From Fratercula arctica (Eukaryota; Chordata; Aves; Charadriiformes; Alcidae): a DNA stretch of 64,000 bases. Below the pieces are notes generated by a model. That model was not told where the DNA came from and did not search any database. It saw only the letters and a program-made list of their open reading frames with translations. Within the stretch, counting starts at the first letter, position 1. Each line of letters opens with the position of its first letter. Where the stretch lies: the NCBI GenBank assembly GCA_947846985.1, contig CANTUZ010000005.1:2542001-2606000 (forward strand). The letters run 5' to 3'. This document shows, piece after piece, positions 44,272-55,590 of the stretch. The position numbers were made by a program, and so were the translations under genes.

Positions 44272-45466
44272 ATAACTGGTTGGCTGGATGAGGGCAGAGC
44301 AGCAGATGTCATCTACCTTGACTTCAGCAAGGCTTTTGACACTGTCTCTCACAACATCCTCCTTAGGAAACTGAGGAAGTGTGGACTAGACGAGGGGACA
44401 GTGAGGTGGACTGAGAGCTGGCTGTGTGACAGGACTCAGAGGGTTGTGATTAATGGAGCAGGGTCGAGTTGGAGGCCTGTAACCAGTGGTGTCCCCCAGG
44501 GGTCAATACTTGGACCAGTATTGTTTAACGTATTCATCAACAACCCGGACGAGGGGACAGAGGGTACGCTCAGCGAGTTCGCTGATGATACCAAACTGGG
44601 TGGGGTGGCTGACACCCCAGAGGGACGTGCTGCCATCCAGCGTGACCTAGACAGGCTGGAGAGCTGGGCAGAGAAGAACCTCATGAGGTTCAACAAGGAG
44701 AAGTGTAGGGTCCTGCACCTGGGGAGGAAGAATGTCAGGCACCAGTATAGGTTAGGGGTGGACCTGCTGGAAAGCAGCTCTGAAGAAAAGGATCTGGGGG
44801 TCTTGGTAGACAGTAAATTATCCATGAGCCAGCAATGTGCCCTTGTTGCCAAGAAGGCCAACAGAATTCTGGGCTGCATAGGGAAGAGCATGGCCAGCAG
44901 GTCAAGGGAGGTCATTCTCCCCCTCTACTCTGCACTGGTGAGGCCACAACTGGAATATTGTGTCCAGTTCTGGGCTCCCCAGTTCAAGAGAGACAGGGAA
45001 CTACTGGAGAGAGTCCAGCGTAGGGCAACAAAGATGACTGAGGGGTTGGAGCATCTCCCTTATGAGGAAAGGCTGAGAGAGCTGGGACTCTCTAGCCTGG
45101 AGAAGAGAAGGCTGAGGGGAGACCTTATTAACGTTTACAAGTATCTAAAGGGTGGGTTTAAGGAGGATGGAGCCAGACTCTTTTCAGTGGTTCCCAGTAA
45201 CAGGACGAGGGGTAACGGGCACAAGCTGGAACATAGGAAGTTCGGAACAAATATGAGGAAAAACTTCTTTATGGTGAGGGTGACAGAGCACTGGAACAGG
45301 CTGCCCAGGGAGGGTGTGGAGTCCCTTCTCTGGAGACTTTCAAGACCCGCCTGGATGCAGCCCTGAGCGATGTGCTCTGGGCAATCCTGCTTTAGCAGGG
45401 GAGTTGGACTAGATGATCTCTAGAGGTCCCTTCCAACTCTGAAAAATTCCGTGATTTCGTGAAACC
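44272..45466 (+). mobile_element. CR1 LINE, best preserved copy (5' truncated)
   Basis: About 1.2 kb, from inside the ORF2 reverse-transcriptase region through a complete 3' end finishing TTCCAACTCTGAAAAATTCC with a degenerate tail. The coding part reads without a stop for over 1 kb, the lowest decay of any CR1 here. The endonuclease and the N-terminal half of the polymerase are missing, so it is not autonomous. Confidence 0.94.
44281..45366 (+). pseudogene. CR1 ORF2 remnant (reverse transcriptase core)
   Basis: An open frame encoding the C-terminal half of the non-LTR reverse transcriptase used for target-primed insertion. Visible polymerase motifs are LDFSKAFD (44317-44340), [10 protein letters not shown] and the catalytic FADD (44578-44589), then the conserved thumb and C-terminal stretch. 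There is no proper start: the 5' end is cut off by truncation. Near 45321-45325 one C of a CCCC run appears deleted relative to other CR1 copies in this window, shifting the last 15 or so codons before the stop at 45364-45366. Confidence 0.85.
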
Positions 45467-45735
45467 AGTTGGGGCTTTGCCTTGCCCTCTCCACCGGCGT
45501 GTCCTCTCCATACCCTTCTGAAGCCTTTCCACCTCCGCTTCAGCCAGGCTAAGGGACTTTTTGCACTGCTGCTTGATATCAAGCAAACGTATGCCTAGCT
45601 CTCTGACTTCATGAACGGGATTCTTCTTCCCTCACTTACAGATAATTCACCCGTACTTTCCTAGACCCTTACCATAGCATGGGGTGAGTTTCTCTGCTCA
45701 TGGTACAAGAAGCCCAACAAACCACCTCAGGGCCT

Positions 45736-45824
45736 GCACCCTTTCTTGGAGAAGATGGGACTTTTGTTGGCTTAACCAACATAACAGTGGTTGAGAAATC
45801 TTCAGGTCTGAAGAGAAATCCCAA
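45736..45824 (+). repeat. Direct repeat, copy 1
   Basis: Shares CACCCTTT, GGAGAAGATGG, CCAACATAACAG and GAGAAATCTTCAGGTCTG in order with 46900-46987. A smaller repeat, CCCAACAAACCACCTCAG, brackets it (45712 and 45820). Confidence 0.75.
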
Positions 45825-46899
45825 CAAACCACCTCAGAGCCTTGGGAGATAGCTTAGACTTAGATGCTTAACTACATATTTTTAAAAACGTGTGAGGTGA
45901 CTCTCATCGTCAGAGACCAGAAAGTCATCTGTGTCACACCGTGTATTGGTATAACTCCATACACTTGATCTAGTTTTCCTGACACCTTCCTCAGGTGCTT
46001 CTGGTGATGGTTATTTGACAGGGAGAAGGAAAAAGAGACAAGGCTGGAGGTTATTTCTTAGAGCAGAACAGTTTGGACCACAAAATTAAAGGGGAAAGAC
46101 AAAATTTTGTCCTTAAAGATGCTCTGTCTGCTTTGGCTGTACACGCCTTAGACGTCACAGGGATCTGTTCTTGCTTTCTTTTCATACTTGGGTTTATTTA
46201 GACTTTGAAGTCCATTGGGGAAGGACTTTCTGTGGGTTTCTCTAGGCTTGAATTGAATTTTTCCATTAACTTTAGTCATCAAAATATGTCTACATAAGGA
46301 AGGTCAGTCAGTCTGCGGAGAGGCGTTCTTCCTCTGTAGTCAGTGGGGGTTTCCGATATGAAATTGGAATTACAGTGGCATCCAACAGCATCCAAGAGAT
46401 TTTGACTATAATGTCACTGAGTAACAAATAAACCCACACCACAGAAGGGAGGATGCAGAGTCATCCATGGCTGAGAAAGCCAGTGGATGGGGAGAAAAAC
46501 CACCTGTGTTGCAAGAAGGTGAGTACAAAGCACGTCTTTAAAAAGGTTAGTTTAATTGTCGGTAAGTTCAGGAGGTCTGGAATACTCTTCATCTTGCCTG
46601 GGTTACTTAAAACCTAAGGATCTGTCTTTCAGTTACAGAAAGAAAACCCCTCTCCGATATCCATGTCCGATAATGCCCTACTCAAATCAGAAATCAAAAC
46701 AATCTCCTGTCAGTTGTCCATATCCACAAGACAAAATAAAATTGAAGGATCTTGGCCTGCGAGGAGCCAGAGCTGGACTGAAATGCAGCGGGAATCAAGA
46801 GGGGCAGAAATCGGTCACAGAGGAAGCACAGCGGGTGACGGAACCAGGGTTGAGAAAATGCTCACAGCGCAAGGGGTTAAATTTTAGTTGCAAAGAACT

Positions 46900-46987
46900 A
46901 CACCCTTTACTGGAGGAGATGGAACTTTTGTGGGCTAGCCAACATAACAGAGGCTGAGAAATCTTCAGGTCTGCAGAGAAATCCCAG
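46900..46987 (+). repeat. Direct repeat, copy 2
   Basis: Second copy of the 88-base unit at 45736, in the same orientation 1.16 kb downstream and about 80-85 percent alike by eye. Flanks outside the unit are unrelated. Confidence 0.75.
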
Positions 46988-47447
46988 TAGCAGCTCACGC
47001 TTGCGACAAGGAAGTGTCTGTATGCCCTGAAGTGAATTACGAAACCCTTCAGAAGCAAAATTCATTTTAAGCTTTATATAAAGTGCTGAATTTTTCTCAC
47101 AGTTCTTTAACTATTTTTTCTTTTTTCTCCCTTTTTTTTCTTTCCTGTCCTGATGCTATTGGCATTTTCCACTTCTATTTTAAATGAATTGCCAGAGGGA
47201 GGCAGGCTGAAGTCCCAATGTCTTTTTTTTAGCCTCTGGGTTTTAAGCCAAATCCCAAATGTTATTTAGAAAGTTATTTGCACAAAAGGTCTTTTTGTTT
47301 AGGTGCTATTGAATTTAGCACATTTATGATTTCATCTCAGTCTTTGTAAAATAAGTCTAGGACAATTGCAGGTAGAGAAACAATTACATTTGAGTATTTT
47401 TTCAACTCACAGAACTAAATGCAATACTACCAGTCCCTGTAAAGCCT

Positions 47448-48389
47448 CTAAATAAACAGGGATTTGGGTCTTTTCATTGCCCTTCTCAGGGCACGCTTCA
47501 TATCCTTGTTCCTAAGGCTGTAGATGAGGGGGTTCAGCATCGGGGCTACAACGGTGTAAAACACTGCAACCACTTTGTCCCTGTGCTGTGGACGCCTTGA
47601 CTTCGGATTCATGTACGTGCAGATGACTGTCCCATAGAATATGGTTACCACCATCAGGTGGGATCCACAGGTGGAGAAGGCCTTGGATTGCACATGTGCA
47701 GACTGAATCTTCAAGATGGCAGAAAGGATATAGGCGTAGGAGGTCATGATCAGAAGAAAGGGGATGACGACTATGAGGATGCTGAAGATGAAGATGACCA
47801 ACTCCATGAGGGCGGTGTCAGCACAGGCCAAGGCCAGCACTGCTAGCACTTCGCAGAAGTAATGGTTCAAGATGTCAGGCCCGCAGAAGGGCAGCCGCAA
47901 GGTGAGGCTGTTGATGACCATGGAGCTCAGCAGGCTGCTGGTCCAGGAGGCCACCACCATGTGGGTGCAAAGCTTCCTGTTCATGACAGTGGTGTAGAGC
48001 AAGGGGTGACATATTGCCATATACCGATCATAAGCCATGACCCCAAGCAGGACACACTCTGTCATGCCAAAAGTCAGAGAGAAATACATCTGAGTGGCAC
48101 ATCCAGAGAAGGAGATGGTCCTCTTCTTGGTCAAGAGGTTCACCAGCATCTGGGGGACGTTGCTGGAGATGTAGCAGATGTCTAAGAAGGACAGGTTGGC
48201 AAGGAAAAAGTACATGGGTAAGTGCAACTGGCAATCAGCTCTGATCACTGTAATGATCGTGATGTTCCCAATCAATGTGAACAGATAAAAAATCAGGAAT
48301 GCTATGAAAAGAACAGTCTGTGTCCGTGGCTGGGAGGAAAGGCCTTGAAAGATGAATTCCGTCACTACGCTTTGGTTTTCCCTGGCCAT
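47448..48389 (-). CDS. Olfactory receptor, family 2/13-like (OR-F)
   Basis: Odorant receptor of 313 residues on the - strand, starting at the ATG at 48389 in a strong context (A at -3, G at +4). Landmarks: sequon N5-Q-S, LPMYFF at 57-62, TM3 cysteine C97, MAYDRYMAIC at 118-127, loop 2 cysteines C169, C179 and C189, KAFSTCGSH at 236-244 and PMLNPLIY at 283-290. SFSGCATQMYF, LLYTTVMN and the ACADT end of loop 2 fit the family 2/13 group better than the other genes here, from memory. A splice acceptor lies 19 bases upstream (48409-48410). It is the first gene on the opposite strand, 8.7 kb beyond OR-E, with tail toward OR-E. All motifs are canonical, so it is a good candidate for a functional receptor. 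Confidence 0.95.
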   Translation of the reverse strand: MARENQSVVTEFIFQGLSSQPRTQTVLFIAFLIFYLFTLIGNITIITVIRADCQLHLPMYFFLANLSFLDICYISSNVPQMLVNLLTKKRTISFSGCATQMYFSLTFGMTECVLLGVMAYDRYMAICHPLLYTTVMNRKLCTHMVVASWTSSLLSSMVINSLTLRLPFCGPDILNHYFCEVLAVLALACADTALMELVIFIFSILIVVIPFLLIMTSYAYILSAILKIQSAHVQSKAFSTCGSHLMVVTIFYGTVICTYMNPKSRRPQHRDKVVAVFYTVVAPMLNPLIYSLRNKDMKRALRRAMKRPKSLFI

Positions 48390-48408
48390 TATTATTCCAG
48401 CGGTTTAA

Positions 48409-48410
48409 CT
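48409..48410 (-). promoter_or_regulatory. Candidate 3' splice site before OR-F
   Basis: On the - strand CTATTTCTTATCTTGACAG precedes a 19-base leader to the ATG. The tract is moderately pyrimidine-rich. Confidence 0.5.
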
Positions 48411-50103
48411 GTCAAGATAAGAAATAGTAACAAAGTTAACTCAAATCTGTTGCAAGATAAGCACGGCAAGAGCTTATATTTCTCTCTGAAGGGGAAGGAA
48501 TCTGCTGCGGAAAACAACGTAGCAGACACAACATACCATCCATTGTATATTGTCTATTATGGTGACCAGAGAAATGAGAAAACGTTGAGAACGTTTTCTA
48601 ACGGTACATTTAGCTGAACCCGTGTTCCCATTGGTTGTGGTCTAATTACACAGAAATTTGTACACATTTTAATGCCCAACAGAGTTACTATCCTCTTTAG
48701 AAGATCAAAATTCAACGTTAGGTCAAAAGATTATGTGTAAAAGATCCCAGTTCTCAATATCCTTTCTTAACTGGGGAAGAAACACGAAACAGACTTCGGA
48801 GTGAAACAATCCTTCACTCTCATTATGAAACAGAGCTACTCTTTTGGGCAAATATCCGTAGACCTGTCTCCTTTTCCTGCGATAAAGCCAAAACCCAGCA
48901 CACAGACCACATCTAACAAATTAAGTATGTCCAACCACCTTAACGTATATCTAGGATCTCATGGCGTTCTCATCACCAAAGCTCCTACTGTTCACGTTCC
49001 ATCTTTACACAGCGTTGTCTAAGATGTTTTCAGTCTTTACTATGACAAGAAACTTTCGGAGTGGTCTATGCTCACAGTTGCTGGATCCTCAGTCCTCGTG
49101 CGGTGAAAGGAGAGTAGCAGAACGCCCCCCTTAATAATGCAGTGGGAGACACTAATAAATGTCACTTGACACGCTGTAGGGTATCGGAGACATCTGAAGG
49201 CGGCCGTCACGTTTGATGCAGGGATGTTGGAGGGCTCTGGAATGAAAATTGAACAAATGACAGGTCACACGAGGATGTCTGAACCCTATGTGTGACTTGT
49301 CTGCTACGACCACAGCTGAATAAATTATTTGGATGCCTAATTGATACAGTTGGACTCTAAAGGGCGCTTCGGATGACCGGCTAGGAGGTGATAACTTCAG
49401 CTATCTCAACTTCTCAGCTGTTCCTGAGAACCTGAGCAGCCTTCTGGACTTAGCCTTGGCACCTGGTTTATTCCTCACTCATGACAGAAATATAGCTGTG
49501 TAACTTAAATATAAATGCCTATATGTGGATGCCTAAATCTGGTGCCTTAACCTGAACCTGAATCCTATCCTGTGTTTTTAAGACCAAGCAGATTCTCTCA
49601 GCCCGAATCAGCAATTATGCTGTCAAGGAAAAGTACTGCAAAATGAAGCATCTTTCCAAAACAGAAACTGTTCTGGAAGGGAGGTGAAGAAATAATCCTA
49701 AAAAGCTCAATTCAAGGAGGCAGTTTTGCCTCAGCCCAAGATTAGTGTCTCAGGCAGGGGAGATGGCTGAGCCATCACCCCAGTCAATACAGCTGGAGGA
49801 CTCTGTCTCCACCGCAGCCCAGGGAGCCCAGGCTGCTCAGCACCCATCTCCTAGTCAGCAAAGGCCGGTGCATCCCTCCTGACTTGAAAGGAAGGACTAA
49901 GGTGCCGAAGCATCCTCACCTCTTGCCATTTTAGGTACACTATGGTATCCAAGACATCTGTACGGGACACGCACATATGACAAAAGAGCTGCAGAAGACT
50001 TGTGTCAACTGTATCAACCAGCGTGTCACTGGCACCTCTGCAAATGTGGCAACCGGCTCACATGGAAACACCTTAAATTTCAGTGAGATGAGTCTGATCC
50101 CAC
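48411..50103. other. 5' flank of OR-F, no other gene seen
   Basis: About 1.7 kb upstream of the - strand receptor. No CpG island, TATA-like core promoter with support, or known repeat could be identified. Confidence 0.45.
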
Positions 50104-50135
50104 CAGACTAGATAGGGGTTGGACTAGATGATCTC
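50104..50135 (+). mobile_element. CR1 LINE tail, left part of a split copy
   Basis: GGGGTTGGACTAGATGATCTC is the CR1 segment just before the CCTTCCAAC block. It breaks off at 50135 and the continuation appears at 50444 beyond an inverted CR1. Confidence 0.75.
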
Positions 50136-50443
50136 ATAGAATCATAGAATCACAGAATGGTTTGGGTGGGAAGGGACCTTAAAGGCCATCCAGTGCCACC
50201 CCCTGCCCTGGGCAGGGACACCTCCCACCAGACCAGGTTGCTCCAAGCCCCGTCCAACCTGGCCTTGAACCCCTCCAGGGATGGGGCAGCCACAGCTTCT
50301 CTGGGCAGCCTGGGCCAGGGGCTCACCCCCCTCACAGCCAAGAATTTCTTCCTCAGATCTCATCTCAGTCTCCCCTCTTGCAGTGGTAAAACCCTTCTCC
50401 CTCGTCCCATGGCTCCCCTCCCTGATCCAGAGTCCCTCCCTGT
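50136..50443 (-). mobile_element. CR1 LINE 3' fragment nested in another CR1
   Basis: Starts with three ATAGAATC-type tail units and GGTTTGGGTGGGAAGGGACC, and runs 5' to CCAGAGTCCCTCCCTGTCC. It matches 60633-60925 closely and sits inside the 3' end of a + strand CR1. Confidence 0.92.
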
Positions 50444-50479
50444 CCTTTCCAACCCCTACTCTTCTGCGATTCTGTGATC
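50444..50479 (+). mobile_element. CR1 LINE tail, right part of a split copy
   Basis: CTTTCCAACCCCTACTCTTC followed by GCGATTCTGTGAT completes the + strand CR1 that begins at 50104. Confidence 0.8.
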
Positions 50480-52353
50480 TCTGATTTTTAATGAGATTAA
50501 TCCAATTCTTATTCAAGACACCAACTCTCTAGACTAGGTGGACACTATCAGTTATGATGTCAACTATAAGAACCTGAATAATATGAAACTCAGCATCTGA
50601 AGGTGTAGAACTTGAGACTTTCTCTCATTTAAGCACATCCACACACAATCACTTTAAAGCCTGTGCCAACATAAACAGCTACGTTCAACTTCTGAGTCTG
50701 TTCAGGCATTTATAATTTACATAACTACACTACGCAGGCAAAGAATGATTAAATTTTGCCTTCAATAAACCAGTTGTGGTAATGTTTTTGATGAATATCA
50801 TACCACATTAAAAAGCATCCTTCAGGATCTGAAAACTGGGAGTGAGAAGGGAAATTGCCTCTAGCTACGGTATAAATAACTGGAGTGGGATTCCCTCTAG
50901 GATTTAGTTTTCTAAATACTTTGCAGTATCTGAGACCAAGTGACTCATGAGAAGTTCCATGGACTTGAGATCTGCGCTTCTAGATCACTTCTGAAAATCA
51001 CCTCCTTGTGTTATTGACATGAGTAGATAGCAGGGGCTCTGAACTTTACATCTTTTGACTTCAAAGCAATTGGAAGGATGAGAGTCAGTTATATTTTAGA
51101 GATGAGAAAAAGTAGACAAAAATAAGGTAAGCGCTTTGCTCAAGGTTAGAAGAGGCTTCTTAGAGAAAGCATTATCTTATCATGGCATATCTACCAGCAG
51201 TGGCAAACACGCCTTGGACCTACATAAATCCTTATGTAGACTAAAATACCTTGAAATCATCCCAACATATCTCTGTTCGAGATTCGTAAAATGAAAAAAG
51301 GGTTTTTTCTGTACCTGAAAATGTCCAGTCTGCAAGAAGGTTGAAACCCATACAGCAACAGGAACACTGAGAGCAAAATACACAGAAGAGAAGTGCGGAC
51401 ACCCCTTGCCCGATCTCCAGAAATGTTAGATATTTGCGGGTAAGAAATAAATGCCAAGCGGCTTAGTCCTTTACACGGATTTAACTCATTCAAAGTGATA
51501 GCAAAGGAGCAGAAGATTTGAAATCATGTTTAAAAATTTCCCTTTTGAGACAGCATAAGCAATTTTAAATGCCATGGGGAAGTGGTCCCAGAGGTATCAT
51601 TGCAATTACTTCTTGTAAGCACAAGCCCAAATACCATTTTAAGTATTTAATTCATAAGCAATCGTAGTTTTGGTAAAATAAAATGCGTGCTCAAGACTCA
51701 GTGAACCATACGTTACACTTCAGATCTTTAGAGACCAAATATTTTAATGGATTTGGGGGATTTTTAGAGGGTTGTCTAAACATGGAATTTTATCCAGTTA
51801 TTCCTATTTTGAGCCAAATGACTTCTGTGAGGGTGAAACACACCAATACACCGATTTCAGTCTGATGACATCAGGAGATGCAGAATCGGATACATCTCAT
51901 GTCTTCAGATGTCCAAAAATTAGTTATCTAGGTCTAAGCCACCAACTTTCTGTATAGTTAACAGCGGAAAATAGCCATTTTCAGAGCACAAGGGAAACAA
52001 CGCTTCCTCCATATTCAGCTCAGAGGAATCAGCATTTCCAGAGAGCAATTGATCCCTCCATTTGGAAAGAGGAGGATAAATATGTATATTTGTTGAATTG
52101 ACTTACCAAGGGCTGGGAAGGCAGTGGTGGAATGGATAGCCGGGATAATTTCCCCTCGCACCCCGTATTTACCTCTTTCCCATCTGCCTGGACCCAAGAC
52201 GGACACCTCAAGAAGAGGGAACTGCACTGGATTCGGCAAATACGGGGTTTCAGCTCTTTGAGCTGCAAAAATTAGGACCCAGTGACCAGGTTTGTGTCAT
52301 GACACATTTTTAATGAGGTTTCAGTGCTGGATGAGGTGTGCCAAAGGTTCAAC
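50480..52353. other. Intergenic, no gene seen
   Basis: About 1.9 kb of AT-rich sequence without recognisable gene or repeat. Confidence 0.5.
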
Positions 52354-52513
52354 CAGAAGTTGTCCAGAGAAGCTGTGGCTGCCCCATCCCTGGAGGGGTT
52401 CAAGGCCAGGTTGGACGGGGCTTGGAGCAACCTGGGCTGGTGGGAGGTGTCCCTGCCCAGGGCAGGGGGTGGCACTGGGTGGGCTTTAAGGTCCCTTCCA
52501 ACCCAAACCGTTC
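52354..52513 (+). mobile_element. CR1 LINE 3' fragment
   Basis: AGAGAAGCTGTGGCTGCCCC to CCAACCCAAACCGTTC, nearly identical to the end of 741-1096. It stops at the point where an inverted CR1 begins. Confidence 0.93.
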
Positions 52514-53197
52514 ATAGAATCATAGAATCATAGAACCATAGGGTTGGAAGGGACCTCTGGAGATCATCTAGTCCAACCCCCCTGCCTGAGCAGGGTCACC
52601 TAGAGCAGGTGGCACAGGAACACGTCCAGGCGGGTTTTGAATGTCTCCAGAGATGGAGACTCCACCACCTCTCTGGGCAGCCTGGGCCAGTGCTCTGCCA
52701 CCCTCAGGGTAAAGAAGTTCCTCCTCATGTTTAGGTGGAACTTCTTGTGCTCCAGTTTGTGCCCATTGCCTCTTGTCCTGTCCCCGGGCACTACTGAAAA
52801 GAGCCTGGTCCCATCCTCCTGACACCCACCCTTTCAGTATTTATAAGTGTTGATAAGGTCCCCCCTCAGCCGTCTTTTTTCCAGACTGAAGAGACCCAAA
52901 TCCCTCAGCCTTTCCTCATGAGAGGTGTTCCAGTCCCCTAATCATCTTGGTAGCCCTCTGCTGCACCCTCTCCAGCAGTTCCCTGTCCTTCTGGAACCGG
53001 GGAGCCCAGAACTGGACACAGTACTCCAGATGTGGCCTCACCAATGCAGAGTAGAGGGGGAGGATGACCTCCCTTGACCTGCTGGCCACACTCTTTTTGA
53101 TGCACCCCAGGATGCCATTGGCCTTCTTGGCCACAAGGGAACATTGCTGGCTCATGGTCATCCTGTTGTCTGCCAGGACTCCCAGATCTCTTTCCAA
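52514..53197 (-). mobile_element. CR1 LINE 3' fragment nested in CR1 tail
   Basis: Starts with ATAGAATCATAGAATCATAG tail units, then GGGTTGGAAGGGACCTCTGG, and runs 684 bases 5' to the ORF2 segment reading (on the - strand) [18 protein letters not shown]. Frames are broken. It belongs to the same subfamily as the 20.4 kb and 26.0 kb copies. Confidence 0.93.
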
Positions 53198-53225
53198 ATG
53201 ATTCTATAATTCTATGATTCTATAA
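53198..53225 (+). mobile_element. CR1 LINE tail remnant
   Basis: ATGATTCTATAATTCTATGA plus one further unit: the octamer-type tail of the + strand CR1 at 52354-52513, displaced by the nested copy. Confidence 0.8.
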
Positions 53226-54764
53226 CCAAACTTTTGGAGGCCTGAGGGGAAGTAAGACCTCACTTCGGACCTGCTTCCGTGAGGACTATGATGAGCATCT
53301 TCAGCCAGAATAAAGAGGTGCACTCACCTCTGAGGAGAGGTCATCAGTTGTAACCCCCTCCTGGAGCTAGGTGCTCATCCATAAGCGTTCCTCAGAACCG
53401 AGACATGTTCTTTTTTTCTTTTTCTTGTGCCCAACAGCGTACAACACTAGAAAGAGGGAGTTCTGTCCCACAGCTGTGATTTTCTTTGCCAGAACTGGAA
53501 AAAAAATCGAACGGGGAAGGATCATAACATACTCATCCGGTTTCTGATATACTTTCTCTGAACGTCTATTTTTGGCGGCCGTCAGAAATCGATACCCCTG
53601 GGCTGACTCGTCTCTCACCGCGGAGCTACTCTCATATTCTTACCAGCGGGGCTGCCCTGTTGGAACAGCAACACGGGAGTGCACACGCCGAGCGGCCAGC
53701 TGGAACAGGCAGAAAAATGTTGGCAAGCTCTGTTTGGTGATCTTTTTAAATACTGCTGCTTCAGGAGAATCTCTGGTCTTTCCCTGCAGTTGCTCACTCG
53801 CATCTCTACAAATACAGTCTTCTCTGACGTGCTCTTTTGCACCGGGGTGCTGGGAAGGGAAGCTGAATTTTTGGAATAAGTCGCCCTCTAATTGTATAAA
53901 GCTATCCTTGTAAATGAATAAAATACAGGGGAGTCCAAATAAAGTGAAGAAAAATCCCCTGTATCAGTGAAATCCCCATACTAATCACCAGCAGCGCACA
54001 GCCACTCCGCGTTTGCCGCTGAAAATCAGATATCACCTATATGCGGATCTCATATAACCAGTGAAGGATGAAGACGGACCATTTTCATGTATGTATTCCT
54101 AAAGATGAAGGATCCCTGAAATGCTTGATGTGCCTTCAAAAAAATTTCATATGCTTATGGCTATTGAACTTCAATTGAAACCTCAACAAAGACATATAGT
54201 CTTAATATAACCACATAGGCCAGTTGTAGCTGGCTTAATATGCCTCCCGAGCCACTCCGACAGTCACCGCCATAATTCATTTCTCAAAGGAATACCTTGT
54301 ATTCCTGCAAAGTGTATGTTGGCCAAAACGTGGAACCAGTGCACAAGAATACGGTTAAGTTGTAAATATTAGCCTATTTTCTCACTTCTCCATTATTTGC
54401 TGTGGAGAAGGCATTTCTTAAGAGAAAAAAAAAAAAAAAAGTTTTTTTTCTTAAGCAAAGTTCAAATATATTATTAATGTGTGGGTTTTATTGTTTCCAA
54501 TGCAACCAGGGCAGATTTTCCTATCTTTCTTTTGGATGGTGCTGTCAGATATGGAAATGTGCAACACGACAGCGAGTGCGAATGATGTATTTTTTCTCCT
54601 TGAAAAACACTATCTAGTTGTGAAAATCGTGTTGGGCTACAGTTCTGGCTTTAAAATTCCCAAGAATTTGGGGATCAAAAAAAGTTCGCATTCAGCGTTT
54701 CAGTGCCATTCTCTCCTCCCTTTCCTCTGTATTTTTTTTAAATTCTTTATACAAAAGATAGAAT
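53226..54764. other. Intergenic, no gene seen
   Basis: About 1.5 kb. A 16-base A run at 54425-54440 followed by a T run, bracketed by CTTAAG on both sides, could fold as a hairpin (54415-54455). No supported gene. Confidence 0.5.
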
Positions 54765-54877
54765 CATAGAATCGCAGGATGGTTTGGGTTGGAAGGGACC
54801 TTTAAAGGCCATCTAGTCTACCCCACCTGCCATGGGCAGGGACACCTCCCACTAGATCAGGTTGCCCAAAAGTTATG
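54765..54877 (-). mobile_element. CR1 LINE 3' end
   Basis: ATAGAATCATAGAATCGCAG, GGTTTGGGTTGGAAGGGACC and GGGCAGGGACACCTCCCACT, truncated after GATCAGGTTGCC. Only about 113 bases remain. Confidence 0.92.
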
Positions 54878-55253
54878 TGCAAAGATGCACAGATCTCTCA
54901 CGCCCTCCTTCCTTGGAACGTGATAAATTTGGAAACAAGGACTTTCAAAACTTCAAACCCAAGACTGCTACTGCGGAAAGCAGCTGAGTAAATCTAGTGA
55001 TATTTTGTTAAGACACCTTGTTCCCTCCAAGTGGGCTGTTTTCCATTGAAAGTCTTTTTTACTCTCTTAAATATTTATGCACGTACAATACGAGAGATGA
55101 GCTGTTTAGTAGACGCAGTGCAATCCATACAGCCAACGTTAACACTGAGAACGAGGAGATTAAAGACTAGCATGTAACTATCGTTCCCTTCAGACTGCAC
55201 ATACGTACATACACACAGGCACATGGAATAGAGTTTATTATTTTGGTGGCACT
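54878..55253. other. Intergenic, no gene seen
   Basis: Nothing recognised between two - strand CR1 copies. Confidence 0.45.
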
Positions 55254-55590
55254 TCATAGAATCATCACAGAGCAGCCCGGGTGGGAAGGGACCTCAGAAG
55301 ACCATCCGGTCCAACCTTTGGTGGGAAAGGGAACCTAGATGAGATTACCTCACGCCCTGTCCAGCTGCATCTTGAAATCCTCCAGTGACGGGGACTCCAC
55401 CATGTCCCTGGGGAGGTTGTTCCAGTGAACAATTGTTATTGTAAAAAATTTCTGTCTCAGGTTCAGATGAAATCTCTCCCAGTGCAGCCTGTACCTATTG
55501 CCTCTTGTCTTCTCCATGTGGCTCCTTATAAAGAGAGGGCCTTGGTCCTCTTTGTAGCCACCCTTTAAGTACTTTGTGTCTTGATACATT
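55254..55590 (-). mobile_element. CR1 LINE 3' fragment, divergent subfamily
   Basis: Preserves GTGGGAAGGGACCTCAGAAG, GTCCAGCTGCATCTTGAAAT and GGGGACTCCACCATGTCCCT, but differs from the other copies across most of its length, suggesting an older CR1 lineage. The element ends near CTTTAAGTACTTTGTGTCTT. Confidence 0.85.

Larger units (their letters stand above)
45467..47447. other. Intergenic downstream of OR-F
   Basis: Holds a direct repeat of about 88 bases (45736-45824 and 46900-46987). No supported gene. A 133-codon frame at 46556-46957 runs across the second repeat copy and resembles nothing known. Confidence 0.5.
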
